NCBI GenBank assembly: GCA_016192075.1
Contig: JACPUU010000017.1
Coordinates: forward strand, 119,763-183,762
Length of the DNA stretch: 64,000 bases
Direction: 5' to 3'
Source of the DNA: Bacteroidota bacterium
Lineage (GTDB): Bacteria; Bacteroidota; Bacteroidia; Flavobacteriales_D; Crocinitomicaceae
Shown: positions 17,212 to 25,707 of the stretch, in pieces
Layout: each line of letters starts with the position of its first letter
How positions within the stretch are numbered: the first letter of the stretch is position 1
Made by a program: the position numbers and the translations under genes
The notes under the pieces: generated by a model
The model's database searches: none
Told to the model about the DNA's origin: nothing
What the model saw: the letters and a program-made list of their open reading frames with translations, nothing else

Positions 17212-17782
17212 CTACCTGAAAATAATGATTTGCCTGGTGCTGGTTTCATGCGGATCAGAGGAGGCGGAATACATTCCAAAACCATTTGGCTACATGCGCG
17301 TTGAATTTCCTGATCGCGTTTATTCCATATATGACAGCGGTTGTCCGTATACATTTGAAATGCCTGAATATTTTTCAGTGATTGACAAAGACAGTTTCTG
17401 TAACATGAAAGATATTTTTATGGAGCGGTTTAATGCCACGTTGAATCTGACATACTTACCGGTAGATACCAACCTGAATTTTCTGATAGAACGCTCACGC
17501 CAGTTTGTTTATGAACACAGCCAGTTTGCTGATGGTATTGAAGAAGAGGTGATTTTGAATAAGGCCAATCAAACCTATGGTCTGCGTTACAATATATCCG
17601 GTGATGCGGCTTCGCCTTTTCAGTTTTACCTGACAGACAGTACAACTCATTTTATGCGCGGGGCGCTTTATTTTAACGTAAAACCCAATTATGACAGCAT
17701 CAGGCCATCACTTGATTATATTCGTGAAGATCTTGACCGCATGCTGAATACTTTAATCTGGAAACCTGATACGCTGAAGTGA
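17204..17782 (+). CDS. gldD: gliding motility lipoprotein GldD
   Basis: A lipobox (LVLVSC-G) places the lipidated Cys at residue 16, so the 192-residue protein is an envelope lipoprotein. The segment Y-I-P-K-P-F-G-Y-M-R-V-E-F-P near residue 23 and the C-P-Y-T-F-E-M-P-E-Y block near 47 are typical of GldD, which is needed for gliding and for stability of the T9SS motor in Flavobacterium johnsoniae. It starts inside the last codons of gldE and ends with a 4-bp overlap (GTGA) with the kinase gene, so the three are translationally coupled. Confidence 0.92.
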   Translation: MNNYLKIMICLVLVSCGSEEAEYIPKPFGYMRVEFPDRVYSIYDSGCPYTFEMPEYFSVIDKDSFCNMKDIFMERFNATLNLTYLPVDTNLNFLIERSRQFVYEHSQFADGIEEEVILNKANQTYGLRYNISGDAASPFQFYLTDSTTHFMRGALYFNVKPNYDSIRPSLDYIREDLDRMLNTLIWKPDTLK

Positions 17783-18843
17783 ATTTATCTAAACCCATAA
17801 ACCTGATAGCTGCCGGCAGTTTACTGTTGGGATTGTTGATTTTACTGGCCCTGGTACTGGTTCAGATGTGGAGTGGTATTTCGCTTTCGCTGTCCGTTTT
17901 TTTCCTGGTTCCGCTGTTGACATCGGTGTTTTCTTTTTTCCTTTTCTGGATTATTGTAGAGCGGTTTATCAATCGTAAAATCAAAGTCATTTACCGCATT
18001 ATCAGCAACAAAAAAATAACGCAGGACAATCCACGCCAATTTAAAATTACAGAAGATGTTCTTAGTAAAATTACTGAAGATACCATTGACTGGGCAACGC
18101 AGCAAACCAGGCAAATCAAGGAGCTGGAAGAGCAGGCGGCTTTTCGTAAAGAGTTTTTGGGTAACCTGGCGCATGAATTAAAAACACCGGTGTTCAGTAT
18201 TCAGGGCTACATTCTGACACTGCTTGAGGGCGGGCTTGAAGATGAAAAAGTAAACCGTGATTTTCTGGAGCGGGCACTGAATGGTGTTGAACGTATTTCC
18301 AATTTGCTTGAAGACCTGGATGAAATAAGCAAGTATGAGTTTGACCGGCACACGCTGAAACCCAAAAAATTCGATATTGTGGCACTGGCAAAATCTACGT
18401 TTAAAGAGCTTGAGCAAAAGGCTGAGACAAAAAATATCAAGTTCAGATTCAATAAAAATTACGACCCTATTTTTGTGCGTGCAGATGAGGGAAAAATTCA
18501 CCAGGTATTGGTCAACCTTATCAATAATTCCATTTCATACGGCTCAGAAAATGGTACAACCACGGTACGTTTTCACGATCTGGATATTGAAAAAACCAGG
18601 GAAGGAAAAGGAAAAATTCTGGTAGAAGTGGCAGATGACGGGTTGGGTATTGAAGAAAAACATTTGCCCCGATTGTTTGAACGGTTTTACCGGGTAGATA
18701 AAAGCCGGGCGCGGAATATCGGCGGATCAGGCCTTGGACTTGCCATTGTCAAACACATTGTTGAAGCGCACGGTGAAACTATCAAAGTACGCAGTACAGA
18801 AAATGTGGGATCAACATTTTCATTTACACTGGAGCGCATTTGA
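17779..18843 (+). CDS. two-component sensor histidine kinase (PhoR-like)
   Basis: Two membrane helices (about 9-31 and 36-58) precede a HAMP-like linker, a dimerisation/phosphoacceptor domain and a HATPase domain. The H-box is G-N-L-A-H-E-L-K-T-P with His132. The N-box is seen as V-L-V-N-L-I-N-N-S-I-S-Y-G, G1 as E-V-A-D-D-G-L-G-I, F as L-F-E-R-F-Y-R-V-D and G2 as G-G-S-G-L-G-L-A-I-V-K-H-I. There is almost no periplasmic loop, so it senses in the membrane or through a partner. It starts with GTG overlapping gldD. No response regulator lies nearby; the PhoB-type regulator at 57 kb could be its partner (inference). Confidence 0.92.
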   Translation: MNLSKPINLIAAGSLLLGLLILLALVLVQMWSGISLSLSVFFLVPLLTSVFSFFLFWIIVERFINRKIKVIYRIISNKKITQDNPRQFKITEDVLSKITEDTIDWATQQTRQIKELEEQAAFRKEFLGNLAHELKTPVFSIQGYILTLLEGGLEDEKVNRDFLERALNGVERISNLLEDLDEISKYEFDRHTLKPKKFDIVALAKSTFKELEQKAETKNIKFRFNKNYDPIFVRADEGKIHQVLVNLINNSISYGSENGTTTVRFHDLDIEKTREGKGKILVEVADDGLGIEEKHLPRLFERFYRVDKSRARNIGGSGLGLAIVKHIVEAHGETIKVRSTENVGSTFSFTLERI

Positions 18844-19006
18844 GGCATTGAAAAATTCAGCCAAAAGCAGTTAAACAATTGTGAGCGCCTTAAGTTTTTG
18901 TTCCTGGAATACACACTACTGGATTCCTTCAGATCTGCTCCTCTTCAGTGGAATCAATGAGCGTCATAACCTTGCAAAACAAACAAGAGTTTAACGGCAG
19001 GCAAAA

Positions 19007-19624
19007 TCAATCGTGTAAATGAGCCGGAGTCATAGCGCCGGCATTGATAGCTACGGTTAACGTATTTTCAGCAGGTGGAATAGGGCAGAAATAACCATCT
19101 GTATAAGCGCAATAGGGGTTATAGGCCTTGTTGAAATTAATTACCACCTGGTTGCTTTCAGGAATTAAAATATCCAGGTATCTCCCGCCGCCGTAAGTTT
19201 GATTTCCACTGGTGAGGTCTTTGAACGGAATAAACAGGTAGTTTTTATACTCTTCCGTTTCACGCAAGGCCAGGCTCTGATAGGCAAAAAGATGACAATG
19301 GTTGCCGCCAACATTGAAGTGCAATTGTGCGTATCTGATGTATTTCTTTTCAGTATCGGCAGATGTTTGCATAACAACGGTATCACCATTTACAAGACGC
19401 TGAAATGCAGCCGTTACCACATAGGTTATATCAAAATCATAATGCCGGTGACCGGTAAATGCTTTGCGGGCCTTTTTATTCAGCGGTGATTTTTCTTTAT
19501 CGCGGTAATGGGCATCCTGTTCGTCCCAAAAAAGAATTGACTCGTCGCGGTAAAACGACGAGTCAATCTGTGAAAAGCTTTTCAGTGCTGCTGTAAGTAG
19601 CAGTAAGGAAAAAATGAGTTTCAT
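19007..19624 (-). CDS. DUF1684 domain-containing secreted protein
   Basis: The 205-residue product begins with a signal peptide (about 1-18, ending in SFSQ). It contains the DUF1684 signature near its C-terminus: F-N-K-A-Y-N-P-Y-C-A-Y-T-D-G-Y-F-C-P-I-P-P-A-E-N-x-L, with the preceding G-G-G-R-Y-L-D. Function is unknown in the family. It starts inside the stop codon of the coiled-coil gene (TAATG), so it is the last member of a four-gene minus-strand operon with the Mla-type transporter. Confidence 0.85.
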   Translation of the reverse strand: MKLIFSLLLLTAALKSFSQIDSSFYRDESILFWDEQDAHYRDKEKSPLNKKARKAFTGHRHYDFDITYVVTAAFQRLVNGDTVVMQTSADTEKKYIRYAQLHFNVGGNHCHLFAYQSLALRETEEYKNYLFIPFKDLTSGNQTYGGGRYLDILIPESNQVVINFNKAYNPYCAYTDGYFCPIPPAENTLTVAINAGAMTPAHLHD

Positions 19625-20655
19625 TATTTCAGAACAAAAGTGTCTGATCCAATCATCACACCTTCACAATAAATCTGGCTGATGTAATTTCCCTTTTCAA
19701 TGACTCCGCTCAGTTTATGGAAAATACATACATCAACTTGCTGGTTCTGATAGTTCACTGATTTTTTATCAGAGTACAGCAGTGACTGGTCACCCGCTTT
19801 AAAGGTGTTGTTATTGCTGGTGTAAAGCACTGATCCGCCTGGTGTTATTACACGCATGTAGAGCGTTTTATCACCTGGTGTGGCAATGGTATTTTCACCC
19901 AGTGTAAAGCATGAGCGAATGTGAGTACAGCTTGACGCCCGGTCTGTTTCTTTATACGATCCGGTGCTTTTTTCCTTGATCCCTTCTGTCAGGAAAGAGA
20001 AAGCAGAAAGTTTGGAGCCTTTGTTCACTTTTTCTGTCAGGTTCTCTGTCTGATTTTTGTAATCATCACGCTCAGTGGTTACATTGTTCAGGTTTTGTTT
20101 GGTGTTGTCCAGATCAACAACAAGTCCCTGGTTTACCTGGTTCAGTGAGTCAATGGTGCGGATATAATCTTTCATAATAGAACGCAGTGTTTCTGTTTCT
20201 TTCTGAAGCATGTACACTTTGCTCATGTAATGCTTTTTATCTCCTTTGGCATCATCCAGCTCCTGAATCAGGGAGGTGATTTTGTCTTTCTGAGCCTGAA
20301 TACTGTCAGCCATTGTCTGATTTTCGATGGTCATTTCATCATACTGTGAAATCATGTTTTCCAGGTTTTGGCGCAGGTTTTCACCAATTGCCAGTCCTTC
20401 GTCATGCATCATTTCATTTAATGCTTCCATCTCAGTTACGAGAGCCGTTTTTTCACTGTCACACAGGTTCAGTGATTTGTTTTTTTCTGAAATAAGATAG
20501 CCCATATAGCCACCTGCCAGTAATAAAAGCAGGATGATGATAATGTAAAGACCATCCCGTTTTTTTCCGCCGCCTTCATTTCCGTTTGGATTGCCAGGGG
20601 TATTGCCTTTCAATGCAGACGGATCAATGAATGTTTTTTTCTCTTCTTCACTCAT
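19624..20655 (-). CDS. membrane-anchored coiled-coil protein, 343 aa
   Basis: One membrane helix (about 34-54) is followed by a long coiled coil (about 58-225, heptads rich in E, K, Q, L and M) and a C-terminal beta-rich domain of about 115 residues with two Cys near 238-244 (SSCTHIRSC). It would hang from the inner membrane and could span a good part of the periplasm. I recognise it only as a conserved Bacteroidota hypothetical. It sits between the Mla-type ATPase (12 bp away) and the DUF1684 gene, in the place where a substrate-binding or tethering subunit would be expected. Confidence 0.7.
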   Translation of the reverse strand: MSEEEKKTFIDPSALKGNTPGNPNGNEGGGKKRDGLYIIIILLLLLAGGYMGYLISEKNKSLNLCDSEKTALVTEMEALNEMMHDEGLAIGENLRQNLENMISQYDEMTIENQTMADSIQAQKDKITSLIQELDDAKGDKKHYMSKVYMLQKETETLRSIMKDYIRTIDSLNQVNQGLVVDLDNTKQNLNNVTTERDDYKNQTENLTEKVNKGSKLSAFSFLTEGIKEKSTGSYKETDRASSCTHIRSCFTLGENTIATPGDKTLYMRVITPGGSVLYTSNNNTFKAGDQSLLYSDKKSVNYQNQQVDVCIFHKLSGVIEKGNYISQIYCEGVMIGSDTFVLK

Positions 20656-20667
20656 GGTTGTTTGATT

Positions 20668-21429
20668 TTAATTGTTAATTAACTTTTCTCTAAGCGTTTT
20701 CATGAAACTTGAAGCGTAGACAAAACTCACTACCTCTTCGTTGGTTGTTTTGATAATATCTTTATTGGTTCCCTCCCACCATTTTTTTCCTTCATTAATA
20801 AAAACAATATGGTCACCCACTTCCATTACCGAGTTCATATCATGCGTAATAACAATGGTTGTCATTTTATACTCATACGTTAATTCACGAATCAGGTTAT
20901 CAATAACGATAGACGTTTTTGGATCAAGCCCTGAGTTGGGCTCATCGCAGAAAAGGTACCGGGGGTTCATGGCAATGGCGCGGGCAATTCCAATCCGCTT
21001 TTGCATACCGCCTGAAGTTTCAGCCGGCAGCAGGTTGTCTTTACCAACAATATTAACCCGTGTCAGGCAAAAAGAGGCGCGTTCACGCATTTCCTCTTCT
21101 GTCATATCCGTAAACATACGCAGCGGAAACATTACATTCTCAATAACACTTAAGGAGTCAAAAAGAGCGCTGCCCTGGAAAAGCATCCCGATTTCTTTGC
21201 GGATTTCAGTACGCTGTTTGCGGTCCATGGCTGAAAAATCACGACCGTCATACAAAACACTTCCGTTGTCTACCTCATGTAAGCCCACAATGCATTTTGC
21301 CAGAACCGATTTACCCTGTCCTGAAGCACCAATGATCAAATTCATCCGTCCGGGTTCAAATTGTGCTGATATGTCAAAAAGCACCTGAGTTCCGGCAAAA
21401 GATTTGTCGATATTTTTTACTTCTACCAT
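20668..21429 (-). CDS. mlaF: Mla-type ABC transporter ATP-binding protein
   Basis: This 253-residue ATPase shows Walker A (G-A-S-G-Q-G-K-S), the signature motif in an unusual form (E-T-S-G-G-M-Q-K-R), Walker B (Y-L-F-C-D-E-P) followed by N-S-G-L-D-P, and a switch His in V-I-T-H-D-M-N-S-V. The signature G-G-M-x-K-R and the E-P-x-S-G-L-D-P form are typical of the MlaF/Ttg2A branch for phospholipid or lipid trafficking. The permease MlaE homologue is 3 bp upstream. No MCE-domain MlaD gene is in this cluster. Confidence 0.9.
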   Translation of the reverse strand: MVEVKNIDKSFAGTQVLFDISAQFEPGRMNLIIGASGQGKSVLAKCIVGLHEVDNGSVLYDGRDFSAMDRKQRTEIRKEIGMLFQGSALFDSLSVIENVMFPLRMFTDMTEEEMRERASFCLTRVNIVGKDNLLPAETSGGMQKRIGIARAIAMNPRYLFCDEPNSGLDPKTSIVIDNLIRELTYEYKMTTIVITHDMNSVMEVGDHIVFINEGKKWWEGTNKDIIKTTNEEVVSFVYASSFMKTLREKLINN

Positions 21430-21432
21430 GCC

Positions 21433-22179
21433 TTAGATAAGTATCAGCTGTGTGAGAACGTAATTGGCTAAAAGTATTGCTACGGATGAAGCAACAACGG
21501 CTTTTGTACTGGAGCGTCCTACTTCAAGCGCTCCACCGCTGGTATAATATCCGTAATAACTTGGAATGGCGGTGAGCAGAAATGCAAATACAACAGTTTT
21601 GGTCAGTGCGTAATAAAGTCCGTCAGCATCATCAACCCAAAAAGCCTGCAACCCCACTACGTAGGTTTCAGTTGAATAAAGGCCGCTTTGTACACCGGCA
21701 ACCCAACCACCAATAAGGCTCAGTACCATAGATACAACCACTACAAACGGAAAAAAGATCATGGTTGCCAGAATTTTTGGAAGCATCAGGTAGCCGATGG
21801 AATTTACGCCCATTATTTCAAGCGCATCAATTTGTTCAGTAACACGCATTGTACCAATTTCTGAAGCAATGTTAGAGCCAACTTTACCGGCAATAATCAG
21901 TGAAATAATGGTGGGTGAAAATTCAAGAATGGTTGACTGGCGGGTAATATACCCAATGGTGTATTCAGGCAGCAGCGGTGAGCTCATGTTTGATGCTGTC
22001 TGCAAACTGATAACCGCCCCCATAAAAACCGAAAGGAATGCAACCAGTGGAATAGAGTTGATTACGATGTAATCTACTTCATTGAAGAATCGTTTACGAA
22101 ATACTTTTGTCTTTTCCGGCCGGGTGAAAACCCAGCGGAGCATTACAATAAAACGACCTATGTGCTCGAATAAATTCAT
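21433..22179 (-). CDS. mlaE: MlaE family ABC transporter permease
   Basis: The 248-residue product has five or six hydrophobic helices and the typical MlaE features. These are an amphipathic N-terminus (H-I-G-R-F-I-V-M-L), the segment G-K-V-G-S-N-I-A-S-E-I-G-T-M-R-V-T-E-Q-I-D-A-L near 108-130, and G-Y-Y-T-S-G-G-A-x-x-V-G near 208. It belongs to the lipid-transport MlaE/Ttg2B family and pairs with the ATPase immediately downstream. It is the first gene of the operon. The 400 bp upstream hold no clear promoter on the minus strand. Confidence 0.9.
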   Translation of the reverse strand: MNLFEHIGRFIVMLRWVFTRPEKTKVFRKRFFNEVDYIVINSIPLVAFLSVFMGAVISLQTASNMSSPLLPEYTIGYITRQSTILEFSPTIISLIIAGKVGSNIASEIGTMRVTEQIDALEIMGVNSIGYLMLPKILATMIFFPFVVVVSMVLSLIGGWVAGVQSGLYSTETYVVGLQAFWVDDADGLYYALTKTVVFAFLLTAIPSYYGYYTSGGALEVGRSSTKAVVASSVAILLANYVLTQLILI

Positions 22180-22579
22180 TCTCCGGCGAATTTAGTGAAT
22201 ATTTTTATGCCTTTCCTTTTGTCATCGGTGATTATACCTAAATTTATAAACCTTTAACAAGTAGATTTGGTCTGGTAATCAGGATGTCAGGTGGTTGGTG
22301 ACCGGTTGATTGGATAATTAAGCGGTCTGGCAGTCAGTTGGTCTGGTGGTCTGATCATTCCTAATGAATGTTGAACGCTGCTGCGTAAGGGTAATTTTAG
22401 TTGATGAAAAAACAAATTGTCAGAATCGATTCAGGTGTAGTGAATATAACATTGAAAACAATAGCGCGTGCAGCATGTTTCAGCAAGCTGAAAGTTTCCG
22501 GGTTGTACAGCAAAACCATACGTAAGAGCAGCCACTCAGGAAACCGATTATCTGACATTCAAACTAACCAATAACCAAA
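22180..22579. other. 400-bp intergenic stretch with GGT-rich low-complexity tract
   Basis: Between divergent mlaE and the DUF2797 gene, about 22268-22350 is a low-complexity tract rich in GGT, TGG and CTGG repeats (words such as GGTCTGG and GGTTGGT recur). A 56-codon frame (22404-22574, M-K-K-Q-I-V-R-I) ends 5 bp before the DUF2797 start. It has no recognisable family, so it is not called as a gene. No promoter of the TAnnTTTG kind stands out. Confidence 0.5.
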
Positions 22580-23368
22580 ATGGAAATTGAACTCTACAAA
22601 ATGCAAACCAGCCTCCTGGAAAAAGTTCACTATAAACTGGTTTCAGACGAAGGCACGGTTGAAATGAATCCGTTGCTGGGGAAAAAAATAAGCCTGCAGT
22701 CAACCGGTAAATTCCGCTGCCAGAGCTGCCGCCGGTTTGTAAAAAAATTATTTGCGCAGGGTTTTTGTTACGATTGTTTTTTGAAATCGGCAGATGCCAG
22801 CCCCTGTATTATTAATCCTGAATTATGTGAAGGACATTTGGGTAAAGGCCGTGATCCGGAGTGGGAAAAATCACACCATGTGCAGCCGCATTTTGTGTAC
22901 CTGGCAGTTGCTTCAGCCGTAAAAGTAGGGGTTACCCGCAATACGCAGATTCCAACCCGGTGGATCGATCAGGGCGCGTCGTATGCCATTAAACTTGCAG
23001 AAACACCTTACCGTAAACTGGCCGGTGATATTGAAGTTGCGCTCAAAGAATGTTTTACCGATAAAACCAGCTGGCAGGCCATGCTGAAAAATGAGATTGG
23101 TGATTTTGACCTGGTGAATGAAAAATGGCAGCTGGAATCTGTTCTTCCGGCTGACCTGGCGCAATACATGACAGATGATGATGAGATCACTGAAATTGAA
23201 TACCCGGTGCTGGAATTTCCAAAAAAAGTAACCAGCGTTTCATTTGACAAAACGCCCCTGATTGAAGGTACACTTATGGGTATCAAAGGTCAGTACCTGA
23301 TTCTGGATGGAGGCCGGGTGTTAAACATTCGCAAGCATGATGGGTATTATGTGGAGGTAACAACATAA
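22580..23368 (+). CDS. DUF2797 domain-containing protein
   Basis: The 262-residue product carries the DUF2797 pattern. A Cys cluster near 47-71 (C-Q-S-C, C-Y-D-C-F-L-K and further C-I-I-N-P-E-L-C) is likely to bind zinc. It is followed by Q-P-H-F-V-Y-L-A and V-K-V-G-V-T-R-N-T-Q-I-P-T-R-W-I-D-Q-G-A near 112-137, which resembles a GIY-YIG-like core without certain catalytic residues. Function is unknown. It is monocistronic. Confidence 0.85.
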   Translation: MEIELYKMQTSLLEKVHYKLVSDEGTVEMNPLLGKKISLQSTGKFRCQSCRRFVKKLFAQGFCYDCFLKSADASPCIINPELCEGHLGKGRDPEWEKSHHVQPHFVYLAVASAVKVGVTRNTQIPTRWIDQGASYAIKLAETPYRKLAGDIEVALKECFTDKTSWQAMLKNEIGDFDLVNEKWQLESVLPADLAQYMTDDDEITEIEYPVLEFPKKVTSVSFDKTPLIEGTLMGIKGQYLILDGGRVLNIRKHDGYYVEVTT

Positions 23369-23427
23369 TATTCAAAGTTGTGTATTATGGAAATAGCCGG
23401 ATTTTTTTATTCACGTTAGTTTAAAAA

Positions 23428-24153
23428 ATGAAAAACCTGATTTTGCTTATTTTTCTTGGGGCAAGTATTAATGCATCAGCACAGGCTGATCTGAAAGAAA
23501 GGAAAAGACAGGAAATTAACTACCCCCGGTATGGGGTAACTGCGTCGCTGGACATTTCTGACCGGGTCATGTACAGTAAAGACGGGAGTGAAGCATCAGA
23601 AGCATTTATTGAATTTTTTGAAAAAACCGAGGTTCCGAAATTTGCTTGCAGTGTTGGTTTAATTGCGCAGTTTAAGCTAAATAAGCGGTTTTTATTTGAA
23701 ACAGGATTTGTCTATGCAAACCGGGGTTTTAAGACCCGGTTTTTTGATTTTACCGGATCCGTTCTGGATACTTCAATGCCAAATAGTTTTCGCAATGCCT
23801 ATGCCATTCACAGCTTAGATATACCTGCAAAATTTCAATGCAATTTCAACTTTGAAAAATCCCGTTTTTTTGTCGTCGCAGGTGTTGCGCTCAATGTTGT
23901 CATTCTGGATTCCCAAAAGTCGGTAGTCATACACGAAGATGAATCACGGAAGACAACTATTCATATCGATTTTGTGAAGCATGATATTTTGGATATATCT
24001 CCCTGTGCGGGGTTTGGAATGGAATATTATTTCGGGGAAAAAATGAGTCTGACAATTTCTCCTGTTTTTCGTTTTACCGCATTGGGTTACGGTAGCGATA
24101 TGATAAATTCACGAATCTGGAGTACAGCAATTCAAACCAGCTTTTTTTTCTGA
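23428..24153 (+). CDS. outer membrane beta-barrel protein (PorT-like)
   Basis: A signal peptide (about 1-18, ending in NASAQA) precedes 220 residues of alternating hydrophobic strands. The C-terminal Phe-rich end (T-S-F-F-F) is typical of outer-membrane barrels. Strands such as R-F-L-F-E-T-G-F-V-Y-A-N-R-G-F and F-F-V-V-A-G-V-A-L match the 'PorT family' eight-strand barrels that are very common in Bacteroidota. The specific role is unknown, and the name does not imply that it is the T9SS PorT. Confidence 0.75.
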   Translation: MKNLILLIFLGASINASAQADLKERKRQEINYPRYGVTASLDISDRVMYSKDGSEASEAFIEFFEKTEVPKFACSVGLIAQFKLNKRFLFETGFVYANRGFKTRFFDFTGSVLDTSMPNSFRNAYAIHSLDIPAKFQCNFNFEKSRFFVVAGVALNVVILDSQKSVVIHEDESRKTTIHIDFVKHDILDISPCAGFGMEYYFGEKMSLTISPVFRFTALGYGSDMINSRIWSTAIQTSFFF

Positions 24154-24238
24154 GTTTAAAGGTAACGCCTGGTTTATACGGTTTCTTTCGCTTGCAACTA
24201 TTTAAGAGTTGAATTCGTTTCTTAAGAAACCCAATTTC

Positions 24239-25096
24239 ATGTACTTTCCTTTACTATTCCTGTTCATGTGCCTGCAGGCTATTTCATTTTCTCAATGCCT
24301 GAATTTTCAGTTTGCTGAAATCGGATATGAACCTGCCCTTTGCAGAACAGCAGCGTATCAAAGCGGGAACGGAGTGGTTTATGCCGCTGCAACAGGGGGT
24401 ACAGAACCATACAACTATCTGTGGACTGATTTACAGACTGGCCAGACAACCAACAATACAACCTGGGGTGGATTGAATCCCGGAAATTATAAAGTTCAGG
24501 TAACTGATTCAACAGGGTGTGTATTAACAGAAATTGTAAAAGTTGATTCTACGTTGCCAATAGCAGATTTTGAGATCAGTTCGGTAGAAACAGATACCGC
24601 TGCCGGTGAATTTTTGTCAGCTGAGGTAAAACTCATCAATAAATCTGTGCATTGCGGGGAGTTGCCAATTGAATGGCCTGATGCAAATTATTTCTGGAAT
24701 GTAAATGGTTCAGCCGTATGGACAAACGCATACTATACAGACCCCTATGTAGTAGAAGTAACACAACCGGGCTTTTACCAGGTATGTTTAATTGCGCAAA
24801 ACAACAATCACTGCCAGGACACCGCGTGTAAATCCATTTCAATTACAGCTCCCGTTTTTGAAAATGATCTGGTGCAGGTTTTTTATGCTTCGGTAACCGG
24901 CCAGGTTTCCATTGAACTGCTGACACCTGAAACGGCATATTTTAATCTGGTTTCTGTCAGCGGGGGCACCGCGGTTCAGCTATTGCTTGAGCCAGGCACC
25001 AATTCATTTGAGTTTGATTCAGGAATATACCAGTATGAAATTGTCAGTACTGTATCGTTTAATGTCATTTGCAGCGGAACAATTGCCATCTATTGA
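24239..25096 (+). CDS. secreted SprB-repeat protein with degenerate T9SS-like tail
   Basis: The ATG at 24239 gives a clean signal peptide (MYFPLLFLFMCLQAISFSQC); a TTG ten codons upstream is open but less likely. Residues of about 35-105 contain an SprB-type repeat (G-G-T-E-P-Y-N-Y-L-W and L-N-P-G-N-Y-K-V-Q-V-T-D-S-T-G-C). A PKD-like central part follows. The last 75 residues resemble a type A T9SS sorting domain in spacing (G-x-V-S-I-E-L, then G-I-Y-Q-Y-E-I), but lack the usual N-P-x-x-G start and the basic end. Secretion is likely; the route is inferred. Confidence 0.7.
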   Translation: MYFPLLFLFMCLQAISFSQCLNFQFAEIGYEPALCRTAAYQSGNGVVYAAATGGTEPYNYLWTDLQTGQTTNNTTWGGLNPGNYKVQVTDSTGCVLTEIVKVDSTLPIADFEISSVETDTAAGEFLSAEVKLINKSVHCGELPIEWPDANYFWNVNGSAVWTNAYYTDPYVVEVTQPGFYQVCLIAQNNNHCQDTACKSISITAPVFENDLVQVFYASVTGQVSIELLTPETAYFNLVSVSGGTAVQLLLEPGTNSFEFDSGIYQYEIVSTVSFNVICSGTIAIY

Positions 25097-25186
25097 CAAA
25101 TTCTGAAAAACACATTCGTTTTGCGCATCGCGCCAATTTCTGTATATTTAATAAACGCACGTGTAAAAAATCAGAATTTACGTTGC

Positions 25187-25690
25187 ATGAAAATCCATAT
25201 AACAACCATCATCTGTTTTGTCGTTTTTACCTGCTCAACCGGTTTGGCACAGCCTGTTTTCAAAGAGCAAAAAATAAAACTGACCCGTTCTGAAACACGT
25301 TTTCCGGTCTATTATTTTAAGAATGGGTACACCACCGTTTTTGATGCAACTGAACTGCTGGCGCATGATACACTGCATCCGCTTTTAAACAGGTATGACA
25401 TGCTTACCGGTTTTCAGGATTCAGTCTGGGTTTATGACCTGGCAGATTTGTCGGTTTATGATTCAACACACGTGTGGGAGCATCTCATTATGGCTGAGCG
25501 CATGAATGAATTAATTTCTACAGGTCGTGTGGAGGTTTGGGGTGCAGACTCAAAATCGGTTCGGGTAATTATCAAATACCGTGAAGAGGATATTCCAATT
25601 GTTGGCACCAATTATTATTACGCCGAATCTAAAAAATCAGCACGTATTTTTGAATATTTCAAGGTGTTTTGGGGATGCCCTGCGTTTTAG
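25187..25690 (+). CDS. hypothetical secreted protein, 167 aa
   Basis: The start at 25187 gives a signal peptide (MKIHITTIICFVVFTC, cleavage near STGLAQ). The frame is open 22 codons further upstream to a TTG, but that would bury the signal. I do not recognise the mature domain. It is rich in Asp and aromatic residues, with no repeats or tail domain. It follows the SprB-repeat gene by about 90 bp on the same strand and is convergent with the DUF5916 gene 17 bp away. Confidence 0.6.
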   Translation: MKIHITTIICFVVFTCSTGLAQPVFKEQKIKLTRSETRFPVYYFKNGYTTVFDATELLAHDTLHPLLNRYDMLTGFQDSVWVYDLADLSVYDSTHVWEHLIMAERMNELISTGRVEVWGADSKSVRVIIKYREEDIPIVGTNYYYAESKKSARIFEYFKVFWGCPAF

Positions 25691-25707
25691 CAGGCAACGC
25701 CTTTCGG

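Noticed and set aside
20741..21388. 215-codon plus-strand frame antisense to mlaF
   Set aside because: It is the shadow of a gene with an intact ABC signature; Ser/Arg-rich composition is typical of antisense frames.
22404..22574. 56-codon frame just before the DUF2797 gene
   Set aside because: No recognisable motifs and no start context; recorded in the intergenic entry only.
25121..25186. Upstream TTG start for the 167-residue secreted protein
   Set aside because: It would put 22 residues before a good signal peptide.
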